NCBI GenBank assembly: GCA_019448385.1
Contig: JAGTXO010000035.1
Location: 248,001 to 312,000, forward strand
From: Diacronema lutheri
Lineage: Eukaryota; Haptophyta; Pavlovophyceae; Pavlovales; Pavlovaceae
Direction of reading: 5' to 3'
DNA length: 64,000 nucleotides
Shown here: in pieces, positions 10,234-20,800 of the stretch
Position numbering within the stretch: the first letter of the stretch is position 1
Layout: every line of letters begins with the position of its first letter
The notes under the pieces: generated by a model
The model's database searches: none
What the model saw: only the letters and a program-made list of their open reading frames with translations
Told to the model about the DNA's origin: nothing
Translations under genes and position numbers: made by a program

Positions 10234-12663
10234 TCACGCGCCGAGCATGAAGGCACCGATCCGCTCGAGCACGGCCGCGTGCTTTGCCTCGACCTCTCGC
10301 GCCGCGCCGTCCGCCACCGTGTACGCACCGGCCGCGCGCTCGAGCCGCACCCTCGCGCCAGCCGCCGCCACGGCCGCCGCCTTCTCCGCCGCCGCCTCCG
10401 TGCCCGCCTCCTTGAACCTGCGCTCGCTCACGGCCGCGCGCTTGCGCGCCGCGCACGCGACGACCGCCGCCTCTGCGCCCGCCGTGCGCTCACGCTCCCT
10501 CGCGAGCTCGGCCGCGCGCGCCCTGCGCTCGTCAGCCAAAGCGCGCGCGCTCGCGCCCAGCTCGTCCGCCTCCTTCTCGAGCTGCTCCAGCAGGCGCTGG
10601 CGGTCCAAGTAGCTCCGCCCGCGCGCAGCGGCCGCGGCGGCGGCAACGCTGCCCTCGCCACCGCCGCGGCGCGCACGCGCGCCTGCGCTGCCGCCGCACT
10701 CCGCCTCGCCGGCCCGCGGCGCGCCAAGATCGCCGCGCACCACTTCGACGATACCTCCGCCACCGATGCCAGCCGACGCTGCCGCCCCGCCAGAATACTG
10801 ATTCGCGAGCGCCTCACACTCCGATGCGTCCGCCATCCACGCCAGGCCCAAGCCGTGCCCGCCGCCTGCAGCGCGTGCACACGCGCCCTCGCACGCGCCG
10901 AGGCAAGGGGCGAGCGCGCGCGGCGCGAGCGGAACGTGCACACCCCCATCCGCACGGCTGCACGCGGCTGCGCACGCCGCCGCGTCGGCGCCCGCGGCCG
11001 CGGCCGCGTCATTGTCGTCGTCGTCACCGCTGCTGGCGCAGAGGTCAGCCGACAGGAAACCGTCGCCGCTCGCGTCAGCCAGGCAAAGCCCATCGGCGCC
11101 CGGGGTAGGCTGTGTGCGCAGCCTTGCGGCCGCTGACCCTGCCCGCGCTGCACGGCCGCGCGCGGTGGCGCGCGCTGCGCTGACGGGCTCGCCGTGGCGC
11201 GCCCGTACGCCGTCTGCAGCGGTCTTGCCCGCTGGTACAGTGAGGCCGGCAAACATGCTCAACTCGCCGACTTCGCCCTCCACAAGCGCTGCGCCCGCTG
11301 GCGCAGCTGTCGCGTGTGCCGCCTTGTCCACCGCACCCGCGATCGCGGGCGCGGCAGAGCACGAGACCGACGCGCGCGCGGGCGGCGGCGCGCCCGGTCG
11401 CTGATGAACAGTTAGCGGCGTTGCAGTGGCGCCGCCTGCGCCCTCGTCTGACGGCGGCACGGCGGCCCCTGGCAGCTGCCGGAGCGGGTCGGGTAGCGGG
11501 TCGGGCAGCGGATCGGAAGGCGTGCCGGGCAACAGATGCAGCCCGGCAAAGAGCGGCGCGGCAAAGGCGAACTCCGCGCTGTGCACCGGCGTGGCTGGCG
11601 GCGGCTGCGCGTCGGGCAACAGCTGCAGCCCGGCGAAGAGCGGCGGAGGATCGGCGGATGTCGCGTTCGTTGCGTCCATGCCGAGGCCGAGGCTGGGCTG
11701 CGCGCCGTGCATCGGCTCGGCAGGCACGGGCGGTGCACAGGCAACGTGCCCGACCACGCGGCCATGCATAGCCAGCCCCGCTGCCGAGCCCGCTGCATAA
11801 ATCGGCGGCCCGGCGCCGAGCTGCGGCTCGAGCGCTGGCCTCTGCGCATGCGCTGGCCGAAATGCGGCGAGAACGTGTGCAACCGCCGAGTCGGTGCGCG
11901 CGCGTGCGGGCGGCGTGGGCACGGGCTCGAGCCCTGCGAAGAGGTCGGCGTGCTGGGCGTCCATACCCGCGCCGCAGCCCGCGGTGGCGGCAAAAAGCGC
12001 GGGCGTGCCCGTCTCGACAGGGCGCGCGCCGCCGGCCGCCTCTGCAGCGTGGTTCTCTCCCAGCCCTCGAACGCACGCTGCCGACAGGCAGATTCGCTCG
12101 CCGCACGCTGCGGCGCACGCCCAGCCTGGTGCGCGCGGGCACGCCGCTCCGCCTAGGGGCGGCGGTGGCGCGGCGAGACGCAGCCCGTCGAAGAGCGACG
12201 GGGGTTGCGCGACGTGGTGCGAAGCAGCGTGCGGTGGCGAATCAACCTCGCCCGACGCGCGCTTCATCGCACTCAGCGACATCGCGCCGCCGTTCTTGAG
12301 CGCACCACTACGCCCGCCTCCGCCGCCCGGCGCGCCGGCTGGCATGGGCCGCGCGTAGACGGGCGCGGCGCCGCCCAGGCGCGCGTACGCGCGATCCACC
12401 GATTCCACGCCGAGCTGGTCGAGCGCGCTGCGCGCCATCCCGCCTCCGTCCGCGTGCTCGGCGCGCGCGGCGCTGGCGGCATCGAAGCCGGCGGCGCTGC
12501 CCGGCGGCACCGCGCTCGCCGCGGCCTTCGATCGCCAGCGGTCGGTGACTTTGCCGAGACGATCGAGGTGGAACGACGTAGTCACGTCGACCACGATGTC
12601 GCGCGGCGCGTGCCACTGTGCCGCACTCGGCTGCGCCGCCGCCGCGCCGTGGGGCCCGCGCAT
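10234..12663 (-). CDS. Unknown scaffold with five LFxGL motifs and a C-terminal coiled coil
   Basis: Single exon, 809 aa from the ATG at 12663; the longer frame would run into TAF11. I do not recognise the family. The N-terminal 45 residues (DIVVDVTTSFHLDRLGKVTD) look folded. The middle is Ala/Pro/Gly-rich and disordered but carries five spaced motifs: SLFDGLRL (12181-12198), DLFAGLEP (about 11929-11946), PLFAGLQL (11620-11643), PLFAGLHL (11536-11556) and SMFAGLTV (11236-11259). The last 140 residues are a Glu/Arg/Ala coiled coil (LLEQLEKEADELGASARALA) followed by a UVR-like SERRFKEAGTEAAAEKA. The repeated motif fits the LFxG[ML]x[LV] signature by which tepsin binds the AP-4 beta ear, so a coat-accessory role is a hypothesis. 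It is head-to-head with TAF11. Confidence 0.7.
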   Translation of the reverse strand: MRGPHGAAAAQPSAAQWHAPRDIVVDVTTSFHLDRLGKVTDRWRSKAAASAVPPGSAAGFDAASAARAEHADGGGMARSALDQLGVESVDRAYARLGGAAPVYARPMPAGAPGGGGGRSGALKNGGAMSLSAMKRASGEVDSPPHAASHHVAQPPSLFDGLRLAAPPPPLGGAACPRAPGWACAAACGERICLSAACVRGLGENHAAEAAGGARPVETGTPALFAATAGCGAGMDAQHADLFAGLEPVPTPPARARTDSAVAHVLAAFRPAHAQRPALEPQLGAGPPIYAAGSAAGLAMHGRVVGHVACAPPVPAEPMHGAQPSLGLGMDATNATSADPPPLFAGLQLLPDAQPPPATPVHSAEFAFAAPLFAGLHLLPGTPSDPLPDPLPDPLRQLPGAAVPPSDEGAGGATATPLTVHQRPGAPPPARASVSCSAAPAIAGAVDKAAHATAAPAGAALVEGEVGELSMFAGLTVPAGKTAADGVRARHGEPVSAARATARGRAARAGSAAARLRTQPTPGADGLCLADASGDGFLSADLCASSGDDDDNDAAAAAGADAAACAAACSRADGGVHVPLAPRALAPCLGACEGACARAAGGGHGLGLAWMADASECEALANQYSGGAAASAGIGGGGIVEVVRGDLGAPRAGEAECGGSAGARARRGGGEGSVAAAAAAARGRSYLDRQRLLEQLEKEADELGASARALADERRARAAELARERERTAGAEAAVVACAARKRAAVSERRFKEAGTEAAAEKAAAVAAAGARVRLERAAGAYTVADGAAREVEAKHAAVLERIGAFMLGA

Positions 12664-12751
12664 CTCCTCCGCGTGTGCGCCGCCGCCGCTCCGCTCACAC
12701 CGTGCCGGGCGCCATCGTGCGCGACGCGCGGCCAGGCGAACGAACACGGCG
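12664..12751. promoter_or_regulatory. Divergent promoter, LFxGL protein / TAF11
   Basis: 88 bp between opposed ATGs. It is GC-rich with no recognised element. Confidence 0.4.
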
Positions 12752-13186
12752 ATGGACCAGGAGCTGCTCGAGGCGGAGCTGGAGCGCGCAGCGGAGGAGA
12801 TGGAGGAGCATGAGTGGCTTAGCCGCCGGCGCGACGCCGAGCTGCGCAAGGGCGCGCTCATCGATCAGTGGACGCGAGAGGCCGACGCAGGCCGGCCCGA
12901 GATGCTCGAGCGCTACGAGTACAGCCGGCGCGCGAGTTTCAAGCCAGGCGCGATGAAGCGGCTGATGTGCGAGCTGACGGGCACGACTGTCGACGACGAT
13001 TCGGTCATCGTCGTGCGCGGCATCGCCAAGCTCTTCGTCGCCGAGCTCGTCGAGCTCGCGGCCGACGTGCGCGCCGAAGCCGAGCCGGACGGGCCGATCC
13101 GGCCTGCGCATGTGCGTGACGCGCTCAACCGGATGACGGCGGGGGGCGTGTGCGGTCCGCGAAAGCGCAGCAAGTTTTGGAGGTAG
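12752..13186 (+). CDS. TAF11: TFIID subunit 11 (TAF11), histone-fold protein
   Basis: Single exon, 144 aa. An acidic N-terminal helix (LLEAELERAAEEMEEHEW) is followed by the TAFII28 histone fold: YEYSRRASFKPGAMKRLMCE, LTGTTVDDDSVIVVRGIAK, LFVAELVELAADVRAE, and PIRPAHVRDALNRMTAGG. This matches animal and yeast TAF11 segments RFEAFRRSSFPKAAIKRLIQ and SGISKVFVGEVVEEA. TAF11 pairs with TAF13 in TFIID and also contacts TBP/TFIIA during RNA polymerase II pre-initiation. The start at 12752 is the first ATG beyond the opposite gene's start and yields a normal-length, short-N-terminus form. Identification is strong. Confidence 0.93.
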   Translation: MDQELLEAELERAAEEMEEHEWLSRRRDAELRKGALIDQWTREADAGRPEMLERYEYSRRASFKPGAMKRLMCELTGTTVDDDSVIVVRGIAKLFVAELVELAADVRAEAEPDGPIRPAHVRDALNRMTAGGVCGPRKRSKFWR

Positions 13187-13880
13187 CTGGCAAAACGAGT
13201 CATGGATGTGGAAAGAGGGCCGTCTGCACTGCGTCGTCCACGCCGTGCGCCGCCGATGCGGCCACGAGGTGGCGCACTCGGGGACACCTCATGCGCCCAA
13301 GGTTCACGCTTCTCGGCGCACTCGCCTAGCGCGAGCGCCGCCGCGGTGCGCGCGCCTCGTGAAGCAGCGCCCTGCGCCGCGTCGCCGCGCTCGGCCGAAA
13401 GCTGCACCTCGACGCTGCCGTGCGCGCGCGTCGCCTCCGGCGTGCGGCCGTGCGATCACGCGGTTGCGGCGAGCGGCAGGTGATGCGCAGTTTCCGGCGG
13501 CGTTCTGTGCGACGCGAAGTTTTCGCGCAGGCGCAAGGCGCACGCAGCAACGGCTTACAATGGCCATGCATTTTTCTGAGGACATCAGTTGTCGGAATGG
13601 ACCGAGCAGAGCAAGTTGCCGGCCGTGCTCACGTGCTGTGGAACGAAGAAAGAGACTAGCACGCCGCGCGCGCGAGCCCCATTTGTCGCGTTGGCGGCCA
13701 TGTCCAGACAGATTCTGCCATTCTGGACGTTTTTGTCCGTGTTTCTAGTAAACTGTTGCGTTTTATTCGTTTTTATTACTCGTTGCTGCCTTGGTGCTTG
13801 AGAGTGGCGAGGGGCGGGCCACGCCATTCGTTTCTAGGCGCTAGCCTCGGCCGGCTCCCCGACAGGAGCTGGAAGCGGCG
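13187..13880. other. Intergenic region upstream of PKA
   Basis: 694 bp with no supportable gene. The TAF11-proximal half is GC-rich. From about 13555 to 13800 it becomes AT-richer, with TTTTATTCGTTTTTATTACTCG near 13762, which probably marks the PKA promoter and leader. Short frames on both strands here have no family resemblance. Confidence 0.5.
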
Positions 13881-15934
13881 ATGCCGGGCGCGGTGCACAA
13901 GAAGCTGTTCAGCGGGTTGGAATTATCGGACTTTGAGCTGAAAGACACGCTCGGTGCGCCCGAGACCCTCCGACGCGCGCGCGCGCGCGCGGCCACGGCG
14001 GCGCGCATCCATTCCATCGCGCCCATGCGGCGCTGCACAGCGCGGCGGCGCGTTTCGTGCCGCAGCGCGCGACGCGCCTGCTTGTTCAGACGTGCACGCT
14101 CTCGCGGCTCCCGTGGCTGCCTGCTGCGCGCTCGTCCTCGCCAGGAACCGGTTCGTTTGGGCGCGTGCGGCTCGTGCAGTTCGTCAAGGACAAGCAGTTC
14201 TACGCGCTCAAGATCCTCAAAAAGTCGGAGGTCATCTACCTCAAGCAGGTGGACCACATTAAGACGGAGAAGCAGCTTCTCGAGGTCATCGAGCACCCCT
14301 TCATCGTCAACCTGTACGCGCGGCACGCGTGCGCACGTGAGTCACGTTAGCGGCGATCATGCGCGTGGCGGCCTGCGGCGGCCGCGATGCTGAGGTGGTG
14401 TGCGCAGCTTGTGGGAGGTTGCCGCGACGCTTAAGGCTTGCGCCCTTCGGCAAAGGCGCGCACGCCACGAGCATTTCGGCGGCCGCGCCGTGTGCCACGC
14501 TGAAGCTCGCTCGATGCAGGCTGCGGGCACGGCCAGGCGGGCGGATCGCCGAGGAGACCTTCTGCGGCCGAGCGGCGCGGCCGCGCGGCGTCACGGATGC
14601 GCGTGGGGTTCGAGTTGGAGGCGCATGGCTGCCGGCGCGGCAGCGTGGCGTCCTTGCGCTCGTGCCGCATGCCCGGATGGGTTTTCCAGGGGAGGGGGGG
14701 GGGGGGGGGGGGGGGGGAAGTGACAACGATCAGCCAGCCGGCGGCGGCTATGCGCAGCGCGCTGGGCGAGCGGGAATGGTGCTCGGCACGGCTGACAGAG
14801 CCGCGTATCACGCCGGTCGCTGCCGCGTGGGGGCGTGACGCCGCATGCCATCCCCCCCCCCCCGTCCCCTGTCCCCCGTCCCCCGTCCCCCGTCCCCCCC
14901 TCACCCTGCTTTCTGCGGTTGCGCGCTCTCACCCTCTGCCGGCTGCGTGTCGGTGCGCAGGTTCGGCTCGTTCCAGGACCCGATGAACCTGTACTTGATG
15001 ATGGAGTACGTGATTGGCGGCGAGTTCTTCTCGCACCTGCGCAAGGCAGGCCGCTTCCCGAACGAGACTGCGCGCTTCTACGCGGCGGAGATTGTGCTCG
15101 CGTTTGAGCACCTCCACTCCCTCTCGATCATCTACCGCGACCTCAAGCCGGAGAACCTGCTGCTCGATGACGTGGGCCACATCAAAATCACAGACTTTGG
15201 CTTCGCCAAGCGCGTCGAGTACCGCACGTGGACGCTGTGCGGCACGCCCGAGTACCTCGCGCCCGAGATCATCTTGAGCAAGGGCCACGGCAAGGCGGTC
15301 GACTGGTGGGCACTCGGCATCCTCATCTACGAGATGCTCGCCGGGTGCGCGCGCGCGCGACCCGTGCCACTCGTCGCGCCACCCATGCCATGTGCGCATC
15401 CCCCTCCCCCCCCCAACCCCCACCCCAGAGGAGGAGGAGGCGAGGCGGTCATTGCGCATCGCACCGGCCGCCCAGCGGCGGGCGCTCGTTGCGGGACGTG
15501 GCAGCTCACGCGCGCTTGACCCCATCCGTTCGTTTTGCTTCGCCGCCACTTTGCGGCGCGCGTGCGCGTTGCGCAGTTACCCGCCGTTCTACGACGAGGA
15601 CCCGCTCGGGATCTACCAGAAGATCCTCGAGGGCAAGATCAAGTTCCCGTGGCACTTCGACCGCCACTCCAAGGACGTGATCAAAAGGCTGCTCACCGCC
15701 GACCTGACCAAGCGGATCGGCAACCTAAAGGGGGGCGCCGACGACATCAAAAAGCACAAGTGGTTTGTCGGCCTTGACTGGGAGCAGCTGCACGCAAAGG
15801 AGCTCTCCGCGCCCATCTTGCCGGAGGTCAAGTCAAAGGACGACACGTCCAATTTTGACAAGTACCCGGACTCGAACGAGGAGCAGCGCATCAAGATTGA
15901 CGCGCGCGACCAGGCGCTCTTCAAGGACTTTTAA
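13881..15934 (+). CDS. cAMP-dependent protein kinase catalytic subunit (AGC kinase)
   Basis: Four exons: 13881..13953, 14145..14328, 14961..15344, 15577..15934; 332 aa. Kinase landmarks are GTGSFGRV (glycine loop), YALKILKK (ATP Lys), [10 protein letters not shown] (catalytic loop), TDFGFAK (Mg loop), [15 protein letters not shown] (activation-loop Thr and P+1 site), [15 protein letters not shown], and the AGC tail ending FKDF, the PKA-type hydrophobic motif. Together with KYPDSNEE this fits PKA-C rather than PKG or AKT. PKA-C is freed from regulatory subunits by cAMP. The exon 2/3 junction is the least certain: the GTGCGC donor at 14329 keeps frame but adds three residues (RHA) before FGSFQDP. 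Intron 2 is unusually long (632 bp) and repeat-rich. Confidence 0.94.
14694..14717 (+). repeat. G24 homopolymer in PKA intron 2
   Basis: An uninterrupted run of 24 G on the sense strand. It is the one long run in the window whose sense strand is G rather than C. Confidence 0.85.
14852..14907 (+). repeat. C-run and CCCCGT minisatellite in PKA intron 2
   Basis: A C12 run is followed by about five imperfect copies of a 6-7 bp CCCCCGT unit, about 55 bp before the acceptor. It could serve as an extended pyrimidine tract (inference). Confidence 0.75.
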
Positions 15935-16130
15935 GCCGCCGACGATCGACCTTTAGACACCGCGCTGCGCGGCAGGCGGCCTGACGAGCGCGCGGCGGGA
16001 GCATGCGCGCGCAGGCCGTGCCGCGCCGGCGCGCCTGGCGCCGGGGCCCGTAGGCCGGACCGCGTGCGTCAGACAGAGCGCACCCAATTCTGACTGCCCG
16101 CCAACACTCGCTGCACCGCGCAGTCATCGG

Positions 16131-17645
16131 ATGCGCGTGGCCATCATCGGCGCGGGGCCGATCGGGCTTGACGTGGCTGCCAACCTGCTCGCCGCGCACC
16201 CTTCGATCCGCGTCGACGTCTTCGAGCGCGGCCTGACGGTCGCCGCGTCCGTCCGCGAATGGGGCGAGTGCGTGACGCTCTTCACGCCCAACGAGCTCAA
16301 CGTCAGCCCGGCCATGGCCGCCGCGCTCGAGCGCACGGGCCGGCCGGTCGCGGACGCGCGGGCGTGCCCGACTGGCCGAGAGTACGTTGAGCAGACGCTC
16401 GAGCCGCTCGTCGACGCGCTCTGCTCGTACAATGCGCCGCCATCGGGCGGCGCCGGCGACGCGGCGCCGGCAGACGGCGCTTCCGCGCCGCGCTTCCGCG
16501 TGCACGTTGGCGCGCTCGTCGAGTCGATTGGGCGCGGGCGGCTGCGCAAGACGGAAGCGGTCGCAGCCGATGGTGACGCGCGCCGTGCGGCTGAGCCCTT
16601 CCACCTACTCGTGCGCGACGTGCCGCCGCACGACGGCGGCGCGGGCGCACGCGCGCGGCGGGGCGCGCAGCGGTACGAGCGCGGCTTCGACGCCGTCGTC
16701 GACGCGACGGGCACGTACGACGCGGAGAACGCCAACGGACTTGGCGAGGGCGGCGTGCCCGCGCTCGGCGAGGCAGACGTGGACGCCGCGCTGCGGCCCT
16801 CGGTGGCCGGAGCCAATGCCGAGCACGCGCCGCCGCGCGCTCAGCTCTTCCGCACGATCCCGGACGCGCTCGGCCGCGACCGTGCGGCGTTCGCGGGGCG
16901 CACCGTCTGCCTCGTTGGCGCGGGCTACTCGGCTGCGACGCTCGCCGTCGCGCTCGACGCGCTTGGCGCCGACGGCCCGTCGAGCGTGCTCTGGCTGACG
17001 CGCGCCGACGGCGCGGCGCCCTACGAGCGGCTCGCCGCCGACCCGCTGCCCAGCCGCGACGCGCTGTGCGCGCGCGCCAACGCGCTGTGCAACCGCGCCG
17101 ACGCGCCGGCGGCGGTGGAGCCGGACGCCAAGCGCGCAAAGGCCGGCGACGCCGTCGCGCCTGCCGCGCGCCACTTTGCGCACGAGGCGGGCGCGACGGT
17201 CGTGCAGCTCGCGCTCGACGGCGCGCGCGCGCAGATCGAGGTGACGTACGCGACGGGCGGCGCTGAGCGCGTCGCGCGCGTCGACACGCTCGTGGCGCTC
17301 GTCGGTTACCGCCCCGATTTGCAGCTTGCGCGCGAGTTGCACGCGCACCTGTGCTACGCGTCTGAGGGGCCGATGAAGCTGGCCGCGTCGCTCCTCAAGG
17401 CGTCGGCGTCGGCGGGCGGCACGTCGGGCGGTGACTGCATGAGCCAGGCCGCGCCGGGCGCGGGCACACTGCTCACGCCAGAGCCGCGCTTCTTCGTGCT
17501 CGGCGCAAAGTCGTACGCGCGCAACCCGGCCTTCTTGCTGCGCGTCGGCTTCGAGCAGGCGCGGCTTGTTGCCGAGCTGCTGCGCGCGGACGCGGACGCT
17601 CGCTCGCACGAAGGGCCAGCAGCAGTCGTCGCAGGCGCCCAGTGA
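16131..17645 (+). CDS. FAD-dependent oxidoreductase with two Rossmann folds
   Basis: Single exon, 504 aa. The N-terminal FAD-binding motif is VAIIGAGPIGLDVAANLL and ends the first fold with an acidic residue (VDVFERG). The second dinucleotide fold is TVCLVGAGYSAATLAVAL (about residue 258). The C-terminal LVALVGYRPDLQLARELH and EPRFFVLGAKSYARNPAFLL...GFEQARLVAELL resemble the C-terminal FAD-contacting part of thioredoxin-reductase/FMO-like enzymes, including a bacterial flavoprotein family with the same CYASEGPMKLAASLL segment. No redox CxxC pair is seen, so a disulphide reductase is unlikely; a flavin monooxygenase or NAD(P)H oxidoreductase fits better. The substrate is unknown. No targeting peptide is obvious, so it is probably cytosolic. 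Confidence 0.8.
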   Translation: MRVAIIGAGPIGLDVAANLLAAHPSIRVDVFERGLTVAASVREWGECVTLFTPNELNVSPAMAAALERTGRPVADARACPTGREYVEQTLEPLVDALCSYNAPPSGGAGDAAPADGASAPRFRVHVGALVESIGRGRLRKTEAVAADGDARRAAEPFHLLVRDVPPHDGGAGARARRGAQRYERGFDAVVDATGTYDAENANGLGEGGVPALGEADVDAALRPSVAGANAEHAPPRAQLFRTIPDALGRDRAAFAGRTVCLVGAGYSAATLAVALDALGADGPSSVLWLTRADGAAPYERLAADPLPSRDALCARANALCNRADAPAAVEPDAKRAKAGDAVAPAARHFAHEAGATVVQLALDGARAQIEVTYATGGAERVARVDTLVALVGYRPDLQLARELHAHLCYASEGPMKLAASLLKASASAGGTSGGDCMSQAAPGAGTLLTPEPRFFVLGAKSYARNPAFLLRVGFEQARLVAELLRADADARSHEGPAAVVAGAQ

Positions 17646-17888
17646 CGTGCGAGGAGCCGAGGAGGCGGCGCGCCGCGCATCGCCGTCGAACCGACGAAAC
17701 GATATCCGTCTGTATGGGTAGTATTCGCTTATGAAAAATATGCTAGGACGTAAAGGCTGAGATCGTGAGGATGGCATTCTCATGTCTTAACAAGATGGTT
17801 TGAGGCCCGGCGGCTAAGAACACAACCGCGGGGAAGCCCTCCGAGACGGCTTTTCGAGGGGGTCGCCGTTGCGCGCCGAAGCGCCAGG

Positions 17889-20800
17889 ATGACGCCGCGC
17901 AGGGTTCGGCAGGCGGACGGGGCGGAGACCGAGGAGCGGCACCAGCACGTGTCGTTGCGCGCCATGTGGGCCAGCGCGTCCTTTCTCGCCCTCTCGTCCG
18001 CACTCGTCATCTCGCTCTGGACGTTTGCCTTCTCGGCGATGGAGAGCGCCCTCGAGAGCACGAGCAACACCGCGCGGCTCAAGCACATGGAGGCTGCATC
18101 GCAAGCGATCGGCGTGCTGCTCAGCTTTGCGTACGCGCATACATTTACTGTCGCCTACGAGATGCGCACCGTGCCCCTCGCCGCCGCAAACTTTGCCGAC
18201 GAGGAGTGGCTCAACCAGTACGCTCCGCAGTTTTACAAGTGAGCGCTCGCCGCGCGCGCGCGCCGCGCGCGACTCGTGGCCGGGGCATGTAGGCCCGCTG
18301 ACGCATTACGCCTTGCGCCACCGCCTCACCGCCCGCGCCGCGCGCGCGCGCACGGCCACGCGCGCCGCAGGAGCACGGCGGGTGAGGCGCACCTCCGAAG
18401 CGTCGCGGCAAACTCGACCGAGCGCGTCTTCCACGAGGTGATCGCCAGCGGGATCATGTTTGCGGGCGTGGGACCGGAAGACGCGAGCTCGTGCACAAAC
18501 GCCTCGTTCTTCACGGTCGTCCGCTCGGCGGCCGCCGACGGCGAGTACCTGTCGGATGTGCAATATTGGGCCGAGCCAGCTGCGAACGCGTCGGAATTGG
18601 ATGGCGACGCGAGCGACGGCAAGATGGTGCGCGTGCTGCGCGTGTACGACGTGGAGGCGCGACGGCTTGGCCCGGTCGTATCTGAGCTGCCCGTGTTCGA
18701 TTGCGCGACCTCGCTCGCGCCCTACTGGCTCGGCGAGCGGCTGGCCAAATTTGGCGGCTTTGCGTGGTTTGGGCCTTACAACCCGGGCGTCGGCTGGGGG
18801 ATGCACTTTGAGGGGAACGCCGGACTGGTCGGCGCGGATGGATTGACTGTTGGGCGCATCGCGTCGGCGGTCAGCCTGCGCGGGCTCACCAGCGTGCTCG
18901 TCGAGGCGCTCGCGGCCGGTGGCGTGATCACGGACGGCGGGCACGCGCTCATCATCACGCGCGGCAAGGAGCTCGTCCTCGGCAACACGGAGGAGGCCGC
19001 GCTGCTCGGCAACTACACGCTCGACGCGGCGCACTGCGACGAGACGTTTGGCTGCACGCTCGCCGCGCTGCCCAACGCCTCCGTCCTCGCCGACGCCGTG
19101 CGCGTCGTGCGCGCGCACAATGGCGGCGAGGCGTGCCCGATGGCGCGCTGGCTGGGCGACGCGCGCTCCGTCTCACGCGGCAGACTCGTCTCGGTCGATT
19201 TGTTCGATCCGGGGAGGCACGGGCTGCCGCCGATGCCGATCGGGCTGTGCATCGTGACGAGCATCCCCGCGTCCAACGTGCTCGCCGCGCGCGACCGTGC
19301 GCGCTTCCTCTCGACGTGGGTTGCGATCGGCGGCGGCCTGGGCATCGCCATGTCGGTGCTCGCGCTCGCGTTCGCGCTGCGGCACTCGCGCGGGCGAACG
19401 GCGCAGCTCGAGCGCGAGAAGTCGATGCGCGCCGAGGCGTTCGTCACGCGCGCGATGGAGTCTATGCTCGACGTGTCGTACCCAACCGTGCTGCTGTCCG
19501 CCGCCGACGTGATGGCGGAGGGCGAGATGCGCGCGCACGAGGCGATGCGCTCGGACGGCAAGCTGTATCTCCTCGACACGCTCGAGCACCTGCGCGCATT
19601 CAAGGCGCGCGGCAACAAGATCATCTTCGTCTCGCACCAGTGGCTCGGCGCAACCCACCCCGACCCCAAGCGCGCGCAGTACACCGCGCTCGCGACGGCG
19701 CTCGAGCGGATCATCAGCGGGCAGGTCGAGCCGCCGCCCGCGCAGCCGACCGACGGCGGCGAATGGTACGTGTGGCTCGACTACCACTCGGTGCCGCAGG
19801 CGCACATCGGGCTGATGCAGACGGCTGTTTCATCGCTCCCCGTCTACGCCTCGCACGCCGACCTGTTCCTCATCCTCGCGCCAGAGTGCACCCACGAGTC
19901 GGGCGAGTGCTGCTCGCTCAAGACATACTTTGCGCGCGGCTGGTGCCGCGCTGAGGTGCTCGCAAAGGTGTGCGAGTCGGGGCTCTCGCGCACCTTCATC
20001 CTCTCGTCGCGCGCCGACGCGCGCGACATTGGCGCGCCGCCGTCCGACGACGACGACAACACCGCCGCCGCCGTCGAGGTCGTCGCGCGCAGAAGCGGCG
20101 CGCGCGGGGCGTCTCCGCGGCATCCGGTGGTGCAGCTGCTGCCGCCGCTGCGCGTGTCCGCGTCAAGCAGCTCGCACGGCTCGCTCAGTGACGAGCGGTT
20201 GCGGCTTGAGGCATTCACGCAGGACCGGCTGGACAACCTCTCGCTCAACGTCTTTGAGGGCGCCTTCAAGGAGGAGACGGACAAGCAGCGGCTCGTCGCG
20301 CCCGTGCTCGCGCTGTACGGCACCATCCTGCGCTCGCGCGACCCGCACGCCGTCCGGATGCGCGCGCACATCAAGGCGAGGCGCGATCGCTTCTTCCCCG
20401 CGGCGCAGACGACGAGCGACGGCGCGCGCATGCCCCTCTTCCGCGAATACATCGAGCGCATCGAGGCGCGCGTCGCCGCCGAGAGCGACGGCACGGCCGA
20501 GCCGCGCCGCGACAGCGAGCGCTCATCGCGCCACTCCCGCGCGCCCACCGGCTCGCCGACGGTCCTCCGCTCGTACGCGTCCTTTGACGAGTGGCCCGTG
20601 CCGCGTAGGCGCTCGGCCCTCGCGAGCGCGTGGCTGCGAACGCGCGGCACGCTCGACCGTCTGCTCGCGCTGCGCTCAGCCAAGGTGAGCGACCTGCCCG
20701 GAGCGCGCGCGCGTAGCCTGCCGAGCGCCGGCGACCGCTCGGTTGGCAGCGCGGCGGGGGGCAACGATGCTGCCGCTGACGACGGCGCGTCGGCCACGCG

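Noticed and set aside
13585-13827. Small minus-strand frame of 80 codons upstream of PKA
   Set aside because: No motif, no leader, and it lies in the AT-rich stretch expected to be the PKA promoter.
13894-13914. LFSGLEL near the PKA N-terminus as another adaptor-binding LFxGL motif
   Set aside because: It is a single copy adjoining the kinase domain, where a related sequence is expected structurally; there is no reason to link it to the 10-12.7 kb protein.
14321-14330. A GC-AG intron for PKA intron 2 (donor near 14319) that avoids the three extra residues
   Set aside because: Every other donor I placed is GTG, and the GTGCGC donor at 14329 keeps frame; the GC option is possible but not preferred.
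16605-17783. Open frame of 392 codons antisense to the FAD oxidoreductase
   Set aside because: Arg/Val-rich composition typical of an antisense frame; the plus strand has clear Rossmann motifs.
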